A stretch of 12,617 nt of DNA from an uncultured Roseburia sp. (GCA_934307185.1 CAKRCJ010000036.1:1-12617); one strand, 5' to 3'. Positions 1 through 6,880 are shown, counted from the first letter of the stretch. Notes: a model not told the origin generated them from the letters alone. Translations and numbers: made by a program.

Positions 1-250
1 GACAGCAAAATTTTACATATCTATTTCTTACCAGAAAGATTTACTTTCCATAGACACAAGAATTTTTACACCCTCCATCGAAAATTCCATTGCCCAGAAC
101 ATTACGAGGCTTATCTTCATTGGGCAGAGGAATTTTGATGCCATCCCTGCGTTTTTTATTCCAATCAGGTTTGCGAGAAGTCTTTTCAAATCCATCTCGC
201 TAGGTAACGAAGGTGGCAGCTGTATTTTATTAAACCCCAAAGCACCACCC
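1..250. other. Region without a confident gene
   Basis: I see no supportable gene here. A 70-codon minus-strand frame (28-240) is rich in Met and has no recognisable motif or convincing ribosome binding site. A second minus-strand frame, running from a stop codon near 200 down to about 68, is open for about 50 codons and looks more protein-like (rich in K, R, P, N, G and D, ending in a G-N-G-I-F-D-G-G stretch). It starts right after a stop and has no start codon, so it could be the tail of a decayed gene. Positions 198-219 also resemble part of the neighbouring inverted repeat. The region may therefore be gene debris next to a mobile-like element. Confidence 0.4.
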
Positions 251-252
251 CT

Positions 253-618
253 CGGAATTTAGATAACGTAGATTTGCAGATTTTGTGACTATCGTTCACA
301 ACATAAATTGCGGCAGCAGGAAAGGAATTTTACAATTTATCAATAAACTACAGAAAAAGAAAACAGACCGGAGCAAATATTGATTTCTTTATGCGCTATG
401 GAGATAAGACTCTGACCTGGCATGGAAGCCATTGCTGAACATGTCAGGTCTGCTTAGAGGCTTATCGGAATGCTTTGCGCATAGAAATGCAATAGTTTCT
501 CCGGTCTGTTTTCTTTTCTTGTAGTGTAAAAATAAATTGTAAAATTTCTTTTCTGCTGCCGTTCGTTACCCTAAGACGATAGCCGCAAAATCTGCGACAC
601 TACATTACCTAAACTCCG
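253..618. repeat. 366-bp long imperfect inverted repeat (hairpin or MITE-like element)
   Basis: The two halves pair along almost the whole length. The outer stem 253-295/576-618 matches at 35 of 43 positions. After an unmatched internal loop (296-310/562-575), the middle stem 311-373/499-561 matches at 55 of 63. A further stem 374-395/477-498 has small bulges, then 403-408 pairs with 461-466, and an apical stem 414-423/441-450 matches at 9 of 10. Many outer-stem differences are transitions that would leave G-U pairs on one RNA strand or the other. The element begins 2 bp beyond the nagB stop, so nagB transcripts would enter it. Its middle stem has A-rich and T-rich flanks (CCGGAG with GTTTTCTTTT), as in a two-way terminator. 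No target-site duplication and no coding sequence are seen. It could be a MITE, a long-hairpin RNA or an operon-end element. Confidence 0.88.
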
Positions 619-620
619 GT

Positions 621-1349
621 TTATTTTATCGCAGATAACGCATCCTCATCCGCAACAATGATTACATTTGGATGAAGTCTTAATGACGAACCCGGAACCT
701 GTGGTGTAATCGGTCCATTTACAACTGCGTTCAATGCTTCTGCCTTATCTTTTCCGCTGGCAACAAGTAAAATCATTTTTGCGCGGAGAATAGTTCCAAC
801 ACCCATTGTATAAGCCTGTTTTGGAACATCATCTGCACTTGCAAAGAAACGTTTATTTGCTTCAATTGTGCTCTCGGTCAAATCAACAACATGAACATCC
901 TGCGGGAACGAGTCACAAGGCTCATTAAAGCCAATATGTCCATTCCGTCCAAGTCCTAAAAGCTGTAAATCAATTCCGCCAAGGGAGTCAATCAGTTTTT
1001 CATATCTTTCACATTCGTTATCACTGTCAAGATTGGTTCCGTCCGGAAGGAAGTGATAATCCGGTCTGATATTAACTCTTGAGAATAAATTTTTGTTCAT
1101 AAAATACCAGTAACTCTGGTCATTTTCTTTTGGAAGTCCTTTATACTCATCCAGATTTACTGTTGTGATCTTTGAAAAATCAAGGTCTCCTTTTTTATAC
1201 CAGTCTACCAACTGATCATATATTCCGATTGGAGTAGAACCTGTTGCAAGCCCAAGTACACTGTCATCTTTTAAGATCATCTGTGCTGAAATAATATTTG
1301 CAGCCTTTCTGCTCATATCCTGATAATCCTTTGTTCTGATAATTTTCAT
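621..1349 (-). CDS. nagB: Glucosamine-6-phosphate deaminase
   Basis: Converts glucosamine 6-phosphate to fructose 6-phosphate and ammonia, the step that brings amino sugars into glycolysis; cytoplasmic. The 242-residue product has the normal length for Bacillus/Clostridia NagB. Visible motifs are the phosphate-binding loop GLATGSTP (residues 33-40), the LDEY motif with the likely catalytic Asp67, and GRNGHIGFNEP (134-144) with the catalytic His138 and Glu143. Asn136 replaces the Asp141 of the E. coli enzyme, as is usual in the B. subtilis-type branch. The frame is open 28 codons further upstream, but ATG 1349 has an AGGAGAG site 8 nt before it and begins the conserved MKII start, so the longer form is unlikely. 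It follows the RpiR gene by 13 nt and must be cotranscribed with it. The long inverted repeat starts just after its stop codon. Confidence 0.97.
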   Translation of the reverse strand: MKIIRTKDYQDMSRKAANIISAQMILKDDSVLGLATGSTPIGIYDQLVDWYKKGDLDFSKITTVNLDEYKGLPKENDQSYWYFMNKNLFSRVNIRPDYHFLPDGTNLDSDNECERYEKLIDSLGGIDLQLLGLGRNGHIGFNEPCDSFPQDVHVVDLTESTIEANKRFFASADDVPKQAYTMGVGTILRAKMILLVASGKDKAEALNAVVNGPITPQVPGSSLRLHPNVIIVADEDALSAIK

Positions 1350-1357
1350 TTTGACAT

Positions 1358-1364
1358 CTCTCCT
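1358..1364 (-). promoter_or_regulatory. nagB ribosome binding site overlapping the rpiR stop codon
   Basis: AGGAGAG lies 8 nt upstream of ATG 1349 and shares bases with the TAG stop (1363-1365) of the upstream regulator gene. This arrangement suggests translational coupling of regulator and enzyme, and it fixes the nagB start. Confidence 0.8.
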
Positions 1365-2193
1365 ATCTTTCTTCATTTCCACGCAATGTGCGCTGAATTT
1401 CTTTTTGAATTTTTTCAATATGCATGCGGTCATGGTTTACATAAGCCGCATAAATAATATCAATCATCATGAGTAACGGAAACTGCGGTGAAATCAGATT
1501 TCCATGGTTTAAATACTGCAAAGAAGGAACAAGCAGCACCTCTTTGCAGAAATCTGCATAGGACTTTCTGTTTTTTTCCGTAATTAATACAGTCTGGGCA
1601 CCCTGCCTGCATCCCCTTGCAAGCATATATAAAATCTCTGATTTTGTACCACTCAAGCTTAAACCAATAACCAGGTTCTGGGAATTTAAAAACACAGACT
1701 GCATTTTCATATTTTCATTATCCCGGAGTGCCACCATGTCAATTCCGATCCAGCGGAACCGTGTTGCCATCTCCTCCGCTGCAAGCCCTGAGCTTCCTCT
1801 CCCGCAGACATAAACACGTTTCGCCTTTTTAAGCATTTCCACAATTCTTTTAATCTGTTCTTCATCCAGTAAATTGTAGATTTTGTTCAAAAGACTCTGA
1901 TACGTATCTAAAACCAGCCTCGACTCTTCCTGCTCCACTGTGGACTTTTCCACGTAAGAATTACGATACTCATACGCAAACTCCCGGTATCCCTGATAAC
2001 CGCTTTTTTTTGCAAATCTTGATAGCGATGCCGGCGAAACAGAAAGTTCTCTGGAAATAAAATCCGCAGATAAATCCTTTAGTTCTTCTTTTTTCAAAAA
2101 ATAATCCGCAATATGTTTCTCTGTTTCCGTGTATTTTTCATAGTTTGCCTCAATCATTGGGATGATTGTTTTTGCATATTTTTCCATGCCCAT
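1363..2193 (-). CDS. MurR/RpiR-family transcriptional regulator (HTH + SIS domain)
   Basis: A 276-residue DNA-binding regulator of sugar-phosphate metabolism. The N-terminal HTH_6/RpiR domain covers about residues 1-80, with the recognition segment SVSPASLSRFAKKSGYQGYREF. After a linker, a SIS sugar-phosphate domain spans about 110-255, with its CGRGSSG phosphate loop (130-136) and the second loop GLSLSGTKSE (177-186). Family members sense phosphosugars; the location directly upstream of nagB suggests an amino-sugar phosphate such as GlcN6P or GlcNAc6P (inference). ATG 2193 has GAGG 7 nt upstream; a second ATG lies two codons in. The gene has its own promoter with two palindromes around it, so autoregulation of rpiR-nagB is likely. 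Whether it activates or represses cannot be read from the sequence. Confidence 0.93.
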   Translation of the reverse strand: MGMEKYAKTIIPMIEANYEKYTETEKHIADYFLKKEELKDLSADFISRELSVSPASLSRFAKKSGYQGYREFAYEYRNSYVEKSTVEQEESRLVLDTYQSLLNKIYNLLDEEQIKRIVEMLKKAKRVYVCGRGSSGLAAEEMATRFRWIGIDMVALRDNENMKMQSVFLNSQNLVIGLSLSGTKSEILYMLARGCRQGAQTVLITEKNRKSYADFCKEVLLVPSLQYLNHGNLISPQFPLLMMIDIIYAAYVNHDRMHIEKIQKEIQRTLRGNEER

Positions 2194-2205
2194 AACATAA
2201 CCTCA

Positions 2206-2222
2206 TTGAAAGGGATTTTCAA
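2206..2222. promoter_or_regulatory. Candidate RpiR operator 1 (TTGAAA-N5-TTTCAA)
   Basis: A perfect 6-bp palindrome with a 5-bp spacer lies just downstream of the -10 box of the rpiR-nagB promoter, over the predicted start of transcription and about 13 bp before the start codon. It shares the half-site core TGAAA with the second palindrome at 2239-2252. Binding here would block transcription. Assignment to the RpiR protein is inferred from position and sequence similarity of the two sites. Confidence 0.5.
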
Positions 2223-2224
2223 TT

Positions 2225-2253
2225 ATTATAACTCTTTTTGAAAGTTCTTTCAT
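2225..2253 (-). promoter_or_regulatory. Promoter of the rpiR-nagB operon
   Basis: On the minus strand a perfect -10 TATAAT (2225-2230) follows a weak -35 ATGAAA (2248-2253) at the ideal 17-bp spacing. The weak -35 overlaps the TGAAAG palindrome, so the box may depend on a bound protein. Start of transcription would be near 2218, leaving a short leader before ATG 2193. Confidence 0.6.
2239..2252. promoter_or_regulatory. Candidate RpiR operator 2 (TGAAAG-TT-CTTTCA)
   Basis: A perfect inverted repeat of two 6-bp arms with a 2-bp centre, covering the -35 region and part of the spacer of the rpiR-nagB promoter. It shares the TGAAA half-site with the palindrome at 2206-2222. Likely regulator binding site by position. 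Confidence 0.5.
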
Positions 2254-2344
2254 TAAAATCTGCAAACTTTTCAAATAATGCACAAAAACAAAGTGCTTTT
2301 TTTATTCATATCTTCTAATGCCGAAGAATGTTCTTTCACCCATG

Positions 2345-3649
2345 TTACAATGCAAGCTTTTTCTTCCAATACATATTGAATACTGCCGATACCACAGAGC
2401 CAAATAAAAGTGCCCACGCCATTGCCGCAAGTCCTAATACCTTTACCGTTGCAAATGCAAATACAATACGGCATGCTAATGACAAAATAGAAGAAATTGC
2501 AAATAAATTCATTTTGAGATTTGCCTTAAATAATGCTTCAATGCTGTATTTTATAAGCTGCAAAAAGAAGTTCGGAACCATATACAAAAGGTAAAGCTTT
2601 GCAAAGGCATAACCCCTTCCCGTCACGTCAAGCGAGTACATAGACATGAGTATCCCGGAAAAAAAGATATCAATAACAGACAATATAATACAGACAATAA
2701 CGCCTTCTTTTATTAAAAACTGATATCCTTCCTTTACCCTTCCATCCTCTTTTGCCCCAATGTTCTGGGATGCAAATGTCTCAAAGCCGACACTGGTTGC
2801 CACAATTGGAAGCAGCAGCAGATTAAAAATTGTAGTTGCTACGGTATAACCATTGATGTACTCAATTCCTGCCTGGTTTACAATTATCTGCAAAGCCATC
2901 GTTCCAATAGATAACACGGAGCTTTGTATAATCGTTGGTATTGCAAGCACAAGATATTCTTTCAAGGACGCGCAGGAAAAATACATTTTTGTCTGCGTTT
3001 TTTTCTCTAAAATCAAATGCGCACAGACAATGTTCCATATGCAGCTTACGAGCATGGAAAAATCTGATGCCCACGCAGCGCCTTCCACTCCTGTCCCGAA
3101 AAATTTAATGATAATGACATCTAACACAATGTTTAAAATCTGCGTACTCACACAAATGGTTGTCTGTGTTTTGGAATTGCCGCTTCCGTTAATGACCGCT
3201 CCTGCTGCCCCCTGAATTCCCGTGAGTGGAAAACTGAGTGCATAAATAATAGACACCCTTGTACACTGCGCTAAAATTTCTTCCGGTAACTGCATTAACA
3301 CAAAAACACCTTTTGAAAATGCAATATATGCAAATGTCATAAAAAATCCGAGCAACATTCCCGCAAACCCAAGCGTAAATACGGTTGGCTTTACTTCGTC
3401 ATATTTTCTTTCCCCATAAAATCTTCCGACTACAATGTGGCTTGCGCCGTTAAAACCGCTCAAAACCGCATAACCGATGAGCAAAATGTTATTTGCAGAT
3501 GACCAGACCGATAATGCGGTATCGTTTACAAATCTGGAAACAATGACACTGTCTGCCACCATATATGCCTGATTTAAAATCTGCATTAAAATAATCGGCA
3601 TTGTAAATTTCAAAAGCGCCGTAGATACTTTTCCTTTAGTCAAATCCAT
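2345..3649 (-). CDS. MATE-family multidrug/toxin efflux transporter
   Basis: A 434-residue polytopic membrane protein of the MATE (MatE, NorM/DinF-like) family, which exports cationic drugs or metabolites by Na+ or H+ antiport. It begins MDLTKGKVSTALLKFTMPI, a typical clostridial MATE N-terminus, and has the LNQAYMVADSVIVSRF segment of TM1-2 with about twelve hydrophobic helices arranged as two halves; the second half begins near EYLVLAIPTIIQSS. The length is normal. An upstream GTG at 3688 is in frame, but ATG 3649 has GGAAAGGAA about 9 nt before it and starts the conserved region, so I chose ATG. The gene diverges from a MerR-family regulator, and its promoter has the 19-bp spacer typical of MerR control, so ligand-induced expression is expected. 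The substrate cannot be told from the sequence. Confidence 0.94.
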   Translation of the reverse strand: MDLTKGKVSTALLKFTMPIILMQILNQAYMVADSVIVSRFVNDTALSVWSSANNILLIGYAVLSGFNGASHIVVGRFYGERKYDEVKPTVFTLGFAGMLLGFFMTFAYIAFSKGVFVLMQLPEEILAQCTRVSIIYALSFPLTGIQGAAGAVINGSGNSKTQTTICVSTQILNIVLDVIIIKFFGTGVEGAAWASDFSMLVSCIWNIVCAHLILEKKTQTKMYFSCASLKEYLVLAIPTIIQSSVLSIGTMALQIIVNQAGIEYINGYTVATTIFNLLLLPIVATSVGFETFASQNIGAKEDGRVKEGYQFLIKEGVIVCIILSVIDIFFSGILMSMYSLDVTGRGYAFAKLYLLYMVPNFFLQLIKYSIEALFKANLKMNLFAISSILSLACRIVFAFATVKVLGLAAMAWALLFGSVVSAVFNMYWKKKLAL

Positions 3650-3710
3650 ATTTATAAATTCCTTTCCACTTGATGAGGGAGCTGTCACACTGGTATGACT
3701 CTCTTCACTT

Positions 3711-3719
3711 TGGTATAAT
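3711..3719 (+). promoter_or_regulatory. Extended -10 promoter of the merR-family gene
   Basis: TGGTATAAT is a perfect extended -10 element (TG-N-TATAAT) reading towards the regulator; no good -35 is seen. Transcription would start near 3726, inside the 15-bp dyad, so the regulator bound there should also affect its own gene. The -10 boxes of the two divergent promoters overlap almost completely. Confidence 0.6.
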
Positions 3720-3745
3720 AAACCTGTACGTTACGTACAAGTCAA
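3715..3745 (-). promoter_or_regulatory. MerR-type promoter and operator of the MATE gene
   Basis: On the minus strand, -35 TTGACT (3740-3745) and -10 TATTAT (3715-3720) are separated by 19 bp, longer than the usual 17. The spacer holds a perfect 15-bp dyad, TGTACGT-A-ACGTACA (3725-3739). Overlong spacers with a centred dyad are the hallmark of promoters that MerR-family activators twist into an active form (known for MerR, BmrR and SoxR). The adjacent MerR gene is the obvious partner. Confidence 0.85.
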
Positions 3746-3767
3746 GTGAAAGGATCAGACTATTTTT

Positions 3768-4499
3768 ATGCAGACAGAAAAGTACTATAAAGTAAATGAA
3801 TTTGCCAGATTATGCGGTGTCACACCGCGGACTTTAAAGTATTATGAAGAACGAAATCTTCTCCATCCGGCTTACACCAAAGAAAATGGCTACCGGTACT
3901 ACAGCATTTCACAAATTGATGAAGTATCTGCCATTTTACTGTTCCGCGATTATGGTTTTTCTCTGGACGAGATTAAAAAAATTATGGAGCAGGATGACCT
4001 TTCCGGTGTAGAACAGCGTATGAATATGATGCTGTCCATTATTGAAGAGCAAAAACAGAAGCTGCTGCAGCAGGAAAACGATATCCTCTACACCTGTACA
4101 CAGGTAGCACAGGCAAGAGAACATCTTGGAAAACCTTTTACAGAATACCACGCACCCCAGCGTATCAACTTTGACCCGGTCACACTCTCCCCTGCACATT
4201 CCTTCATTATTAATTATCTGACCGATGGGCTGCGGAACGGAACCTGCTTTTCCAGTGATAATTTATCTGTCTGTGGACGCTACCAGACGGATGCATCCGG
4301 CAGTCATCTTCTTTCCGGAAATAGTGTCTGCCTCTATGAAATGGGATTTCCCCGGCATGAATTTGTTCAAAAAATTGCAGACGCTGCAAAACAGAAAGGC
4401 ATCACTGCGCCCTTTATTTTCTGCGAAATGGTTTTGGAAAATGTGCAGCCGGAAAAATGCCTGTTTCAGTATTTTGTCACGGACCTGACTGCCCTTTAA
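3768..4499 (+). CDS. MerR-family transcriptional regulator with C-terminal effector domain
   Basis: A 243-residue regulator. Residues 5-73 form the winged-helix MerR domain: YKVNEFARLCGVTPRTLKYY (7-26) is the HTH, GYRYYSISQI (41-50) the wing, and FRDYGFSLDEIKKIM (59-73) the second helical element. A dimerisation coiled coil rich in E, K and Q runs from about 78 to 118, followed by a C-terminal domain of about 120 residues that I do not recognise as a known ligand-binding fold; it contains several Cys residues (160, 169, 188, 219, 231). It diverges from a MATE exporter and the dyad between them fits a MerR operator, so it probably activates efflux when it binds a drug or metabolite. The start ATG has AAAGGA at slightly long spacing. 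Its stop lies 6 bp from the convergent GH130 stop. Confidence 0.93.
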   Translation: MQTEKYYKVNEFARLCGVTPRTLKYYEERNLLHPAYTKENGYRYYSISQIDEVSAILLFRDYGFSLDEIKKIMEQDDLSGVEQRMNMMLSIIEEQKQKLLQQENDILYTCTQVAQAREHLGKPFTEYHAPQRINFDPVTLSPAHSFIINYLTDGLRNGTCFSSDNLSVCGRYQTDASGSHLLSGNSVCLYEMGFPRHEFVQKIADAAKQKGITAPFIFCEMVLENVQPEKCLFQYFVTDLTAL

Positions 4500-4505
4500 C
4501 CATAT

Positions 4506-5405
4506 TTATAACGAATTTTCTTTTATATAAGAAATCAGTTCGTCCGCCTGCGCAAATGCAAGCCCTGTCACCGTATCCGCACAGCCATAGTAAATGGCAA
4601 TCCGCCCTGTTTTTGCATCGCAAAGCGCTGCACATGGGAATGTGACATTCGGTACATCGCCCACACATTCATATGTTTTCTGCGGTGACAGAAGAAATAC
4701 ACCATGATAAAACAAAAGCCACCCTTCCGATGTCTCAATTGGCACCGGTCCGGCTCCTATTTTCATTGACTGCCATGCAGACGTATCCCCTTTTACTGTC
4801 GACATGACATGACGGTGCCTTCCCCAGAATTCAAGGTCCGGACTCTGGCTGTAAAAAATGTCCCCAAACGTTGTATGTCCGGTATCCGATGGGCGGCTCA
4901 CCATTCCGTATAGTCCATTTATTTTCCTCGGAAACAATACTCCATTCCGGTTATACGGAAGGAACGCATTTTCAAGCTGGTAAAAATGTTTAAAGTCGAA
5001 CGTATATCCAATACCAATCGTCGGTCCATGATAACCGTTACACCATGTAATATAATAACGGTCCTCTATAAAACAGACTCTTGGGTCATAGCGGTATTCG
5101 CGCTTTAAAATTTCTTCTTCCGCTCCCTCAAATACAATCGGTGTCTCCTCAATTTCCCAGTGAATCCCATCCTCGCTGAACCCCGCAAAAATATCCATGC
5201 TTCTTGATTTGCTGTCACAGCGGAACACCCCGGCAAATTTTCCTTCAAATGGTACAACGGCACTATTGAAAATGCTGTTTGAGGAAGGAATTGCATCCCG
5301 CTCGATAATCGGATTTTCCACGTATCTCCATACGACATCCCCGCAGCCCTGTGGCTTTTCCTGCCACGGAATATTTTTTAATTCTTCTCCTATAATTTTT
5401 ATCAT
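4506..5405 (-). CDS. GH130-family beta-mannoside phosphorylase, probable internal deletion
   Basis: Belongs to glycoside hydrolase family 130, five-bladed beta-propeller enzymes that phosphorolyse beta-mannosides to mannose 1-phosphate; the sequence style is nearest GH130_2 (beta-1,4-mannooligosaccharide phosphorylases), an assignment from memory. Visible family motifs: YDPRV (106-110) with the expected catalytic Asp107, [21 protein letters not shown] (170-190), IGAGPVPIE (216-224), [11 protein letters not shown] (249-259) and YYGCADT (272-278). ATG 5405 follows a strong AGGAGG at 5-nt spacing; the upstream in-frame extension to 5474 is therefore rejected. At 299 residues it is short: YHGVF (233-237) runs directly into LLSPQ, whereas family members have about 30 residues between them, including a conserved GAALLDL-type strand. 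Activity is thus uncertain. It stands alone, with its own promoter; no transporter or mannanase is nearby. Confidence 0.9.
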   Translation of the reverse strand: MIKIIGEELKNIPWQEKPQGCGDVVWRYVENPIIERDAIPSSNSIFNSAVVPFEGKFAGVFRCDSKSRSMDIFAGFSEDGIHWEIEETPIVFEGAEEEILKREYRYDPRVCFIEDRYYITWCNGYHGPTIGIGYTFDFKHFYQLENAFLPYNRNGVLFPRKINGLYGMVSRPSDTGHTTFGDIFYSQSPDLEFWGRHRHVMSTVKGDTSAWQSMKIGAGPVPIETSEGWLLFYHGVFLLSPQKTYECVGDVPNVTFPCAALCDAKTGRIAIYYGCADTVTGLAFAQADELISYIKENSL

Positions 5406-5424
5406 ACAATCCTCCTTTTTTCCG

Positions 5425-5453
5425 ATTGTAGCTCCCTTTTTCCCGTGGTTCAA
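5425..5453 (-). promoter_or_regulatory. Promoter of the GH130 gene
   Basis: On the minus strand, -35 TTGAAC (5448-5453) and -10 TACAAT (5425-5430) lie exactly 17 bp apart, just downstream of the terminator hairpin of the preceding operon. The predicted leader is only about 12-15 nt and includes the AGGAGG site (5411-5416) before ATG 5405. Confidence 0.7.
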
Positions 5454-5461
5454 TGCATACA

Positions 5462-5510
5462 AAAAATCTGCCAAATCAAGGCAAAAAATACCTTAATTTG
5501 ACAGATTTTT
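5462..5510 (-). terminator. Terminator of the sigma-ABC operon
   Basis: Two 20-nt arms (5462-5481 and 5491-5510) pair around a 9-nt loop. The two non-Watson-Crick positions become G-U pairs only in minus-strand RNA, and that RNA continues with a run of U, so the hairpin fits termination of the operon whose permease stops at 5639. It also isolates the GH130 promoter downstream. Confidence 0.85.
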
Positions 5511-5533
5511 GTCGTTTTTTCGGCTGTGACCGG

Positions 5534-5637
5534 GTAAAATTATTTTACATAGTAAACATAATTCTCTTTTCTTGCTGCCGCATCTTTTTTTGTAACATTT
5601 TTCCTCTATATAAAGTCTGTATTTGTAACATTTTTCC
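5534..5637. repeat. Palindromes and 16-bp direct repeat between permease and terminator
   Basis: GTAAAA-TTA-TTTTAC (5534-5548) is a perfect palindrome and shares its right arm with a second one, TTTAC-ATA-GTAAA (5544-5556). Further on, TTTGTAACATTTTTCC occurs twice (5589-5604 and 5622-5637) with a 33-bp period, about three helical turns; the second copy ends just before the permease stop codon. These could be binding sites of an unknown regulator or simply A/T-rich duplication. Confidence 0.55.
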
Positions 5638-5638
5638 A

Positions 5639-6880
5639 TTATCTGATTTTCTTTCTGTCATACAGGAAAACCGCGAGCACAAGAAACAGCGGAATTTTTA
5701 CAAGCGCCAGCGCAAACATGACATCTGTATTCCAGAAAGAAGCACTGCCAAGATGCAGAAAATCAAAATTCAACATTCCATATAAAAAGGAATTGCTTAA
5801 CCCAATTCCCGCTCCTGGCAGCAACGCTTGTATCCACTCACCAAGCTGTCCTGGAACTGCCATATATACGATAACCGGCAACATGACAAAAATCAAAGCC
5901 GATGCCAGTGCAGATACGTTATTTTTTGCCCAGACAGATAGCAGCAAGGTAAAACAAATGGTTGACATAAATAGCAAAAATCCAACTATCATATTTGCCC
6001 ACTGTAACTGTCCGATGTTATACGGAAGCAACGTTGTTACGGAAAAAATAATCTGTATGGACGTTTTCGTTCCCTCCCAACCGTAAAGACTGTTTGTGAT
6101 AACAATCCATGTGACACCGCACAGAAGATATAATATGCCTGTGATAAAGCATGCAGAAGCAATTTTTACAACTGCAAGCTTTTTTCTTCCGTTTTTCGTA
6201 CAGCGGATAATATCGTCCGCTCCTGTCTGATATTCTGTTGAAAAAATCGGTGCCACAATAACCGCACACAAAATCGTAATCAGAAAAATATACAGTGTCT
6301 CATAATCCATGGAATTACTGGAAGCTCCATAATAATATTTATATGGTGTCTGTACTTTTGCAAATTTGGAAAGCGCCACCTCTTTTGCAGAAGGATAACC
6401 GTTTTGCTCCATGTCTAAAACAGACGCCAATCTGTCCTCTAACATATTATAATAATTCCCGACTTTGTCTGCTGGTATGTCCCGGATACCCGGTGCCATT
6501 CCGCTCTTGCGGTCAGAAAATGCTTCCCTAATTCCCCGGATATATTGTTCATAAGTGCTTAATTTTTCATAATATACTTCGCTCGGAACATTTTCCCCAT
6601 AATCAGATTCATACGTCGCATAGACCTCTTGATAGGTCCGCACTGCCTCCTCCAAAATCTCCGGTGTCACGATGCCCTGCGTTGTATTTTCCCTGTAATA
6701 ACGGATTGCATCTATTCCTTTGACTGTCACAAAATCCCCTGCTTCGTCCACCACTTTTGCTCCTTCAAAGGTAATCGGCACATATGCCATAAACACCGAT
6801 AAAAACAACGAAACGACAATCAATATCCATGTAAGTCTTGTTTTTAAAACTCTTTTTATTTCCAGTGCCAACAGTCTCAT
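5639..6880 (-). CDS. ABC-2 type transporter permease
   Basis: A 413-residue permease with one N-terminal TM helix (about 17-36), a large extracytoplasmic domain rich in E, Y and D (about 40-190), and then about five TM helices (near 194-214, 240-260, 295-315, 325-343 and 386-406), the usual topology of ABC-2 exporters of peptides, lipids or antibiotics. It ends in the positively charged tail YDRKKIR. Start ATG 6880 overlaps the TGA of the ATPase gene (ATGA) and has AGGAG/AGGTG sites just upstream; an earlier in-frame start at 6913 would overlap the ATPase far more and has no comparable site. It must pair with the ATPase encoded immediately before it. The substrate is unknown; the sigma-factor context suggests a role in envelope or antimicrobial stress (inference). 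Confidence 0.88.
   Translation of the reverse strand: MRLLALEIKRVLKTRLTWILIVVSLFLSVFMAYVPITFEGAKVVDEAGDFVTVKGIDAIRYYRENTTQGIVTPEILEEAVRTYQEVYATYESDYGENVPSEVYYEKLSTYEQYIRGIREAFSDRKSGMAPGIRDIPADKVGNYYNMLEDRLASVLDMEQNGYPSAKEVALSKFAKVQTPYKYYYGASSNSMDYETLYIFLITILCAVIVAPIFSTEYQTGADDIIRCTKNGRKKLAVVKIASACFITGILYLLCGVTWIVITNSLYGWEGTKTSIQIIFSVTTLLPYNIGQLQWANMIVGFLLFMSTICFTLLLSVWAKNNVSALASALIFVMLPVIVYMAVPGQLGEWIQALLPGAGIGLSNSFLYGMLNFDFLHLGSASFWNTDVMFALALVKIPLFLVLAVFLYDRKKIR

Noticed and set aside
28..240. 70-codon minus-strand open frame in the left flank
   Set aside because: Met-rich with no motif, no convincing ribosome binding site and no neighbour link; another frame over the same DNA looks more protein-like.
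253..618. Long inverted repeat read as CRISPR, tRNA or a known riboswitch
   Set aside because: No spaced direct repeats, no cloverleaf or T-loop signature, and it lies downstream rather than upstream of a gene.
240..630. Target-site duplication flanking the hairpin element
   Set aside because: The sequences immediately outside 253 and 618 do not match each other.
1350..1433. N-terminal extension of nagB
   Set aside because: It lies inside the regulator gene and lacks a start signal, while ATG 1349 has AGGAGAG and the conserved start.
2280..2296. Small GCAC/GTGC hairpin after the MATE gene as a terminator
   Set aside because: Only 4 bp of stem with a 9-nt loop and no clean U-run; no clear MATE terminator is visible.
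3650..3688. GTG start for the MATE gene
   Set aside because: No ribosome binding site; ATG 3649 has GGAAAGGAA at good spacing and begins the family-conserved N-terminus.
5718..6086. Plus-strand 122-codon frame opposite the ABC permease
   Set aside because: Shadow frame with no motif; the minus strand encodes a clear TM protein.
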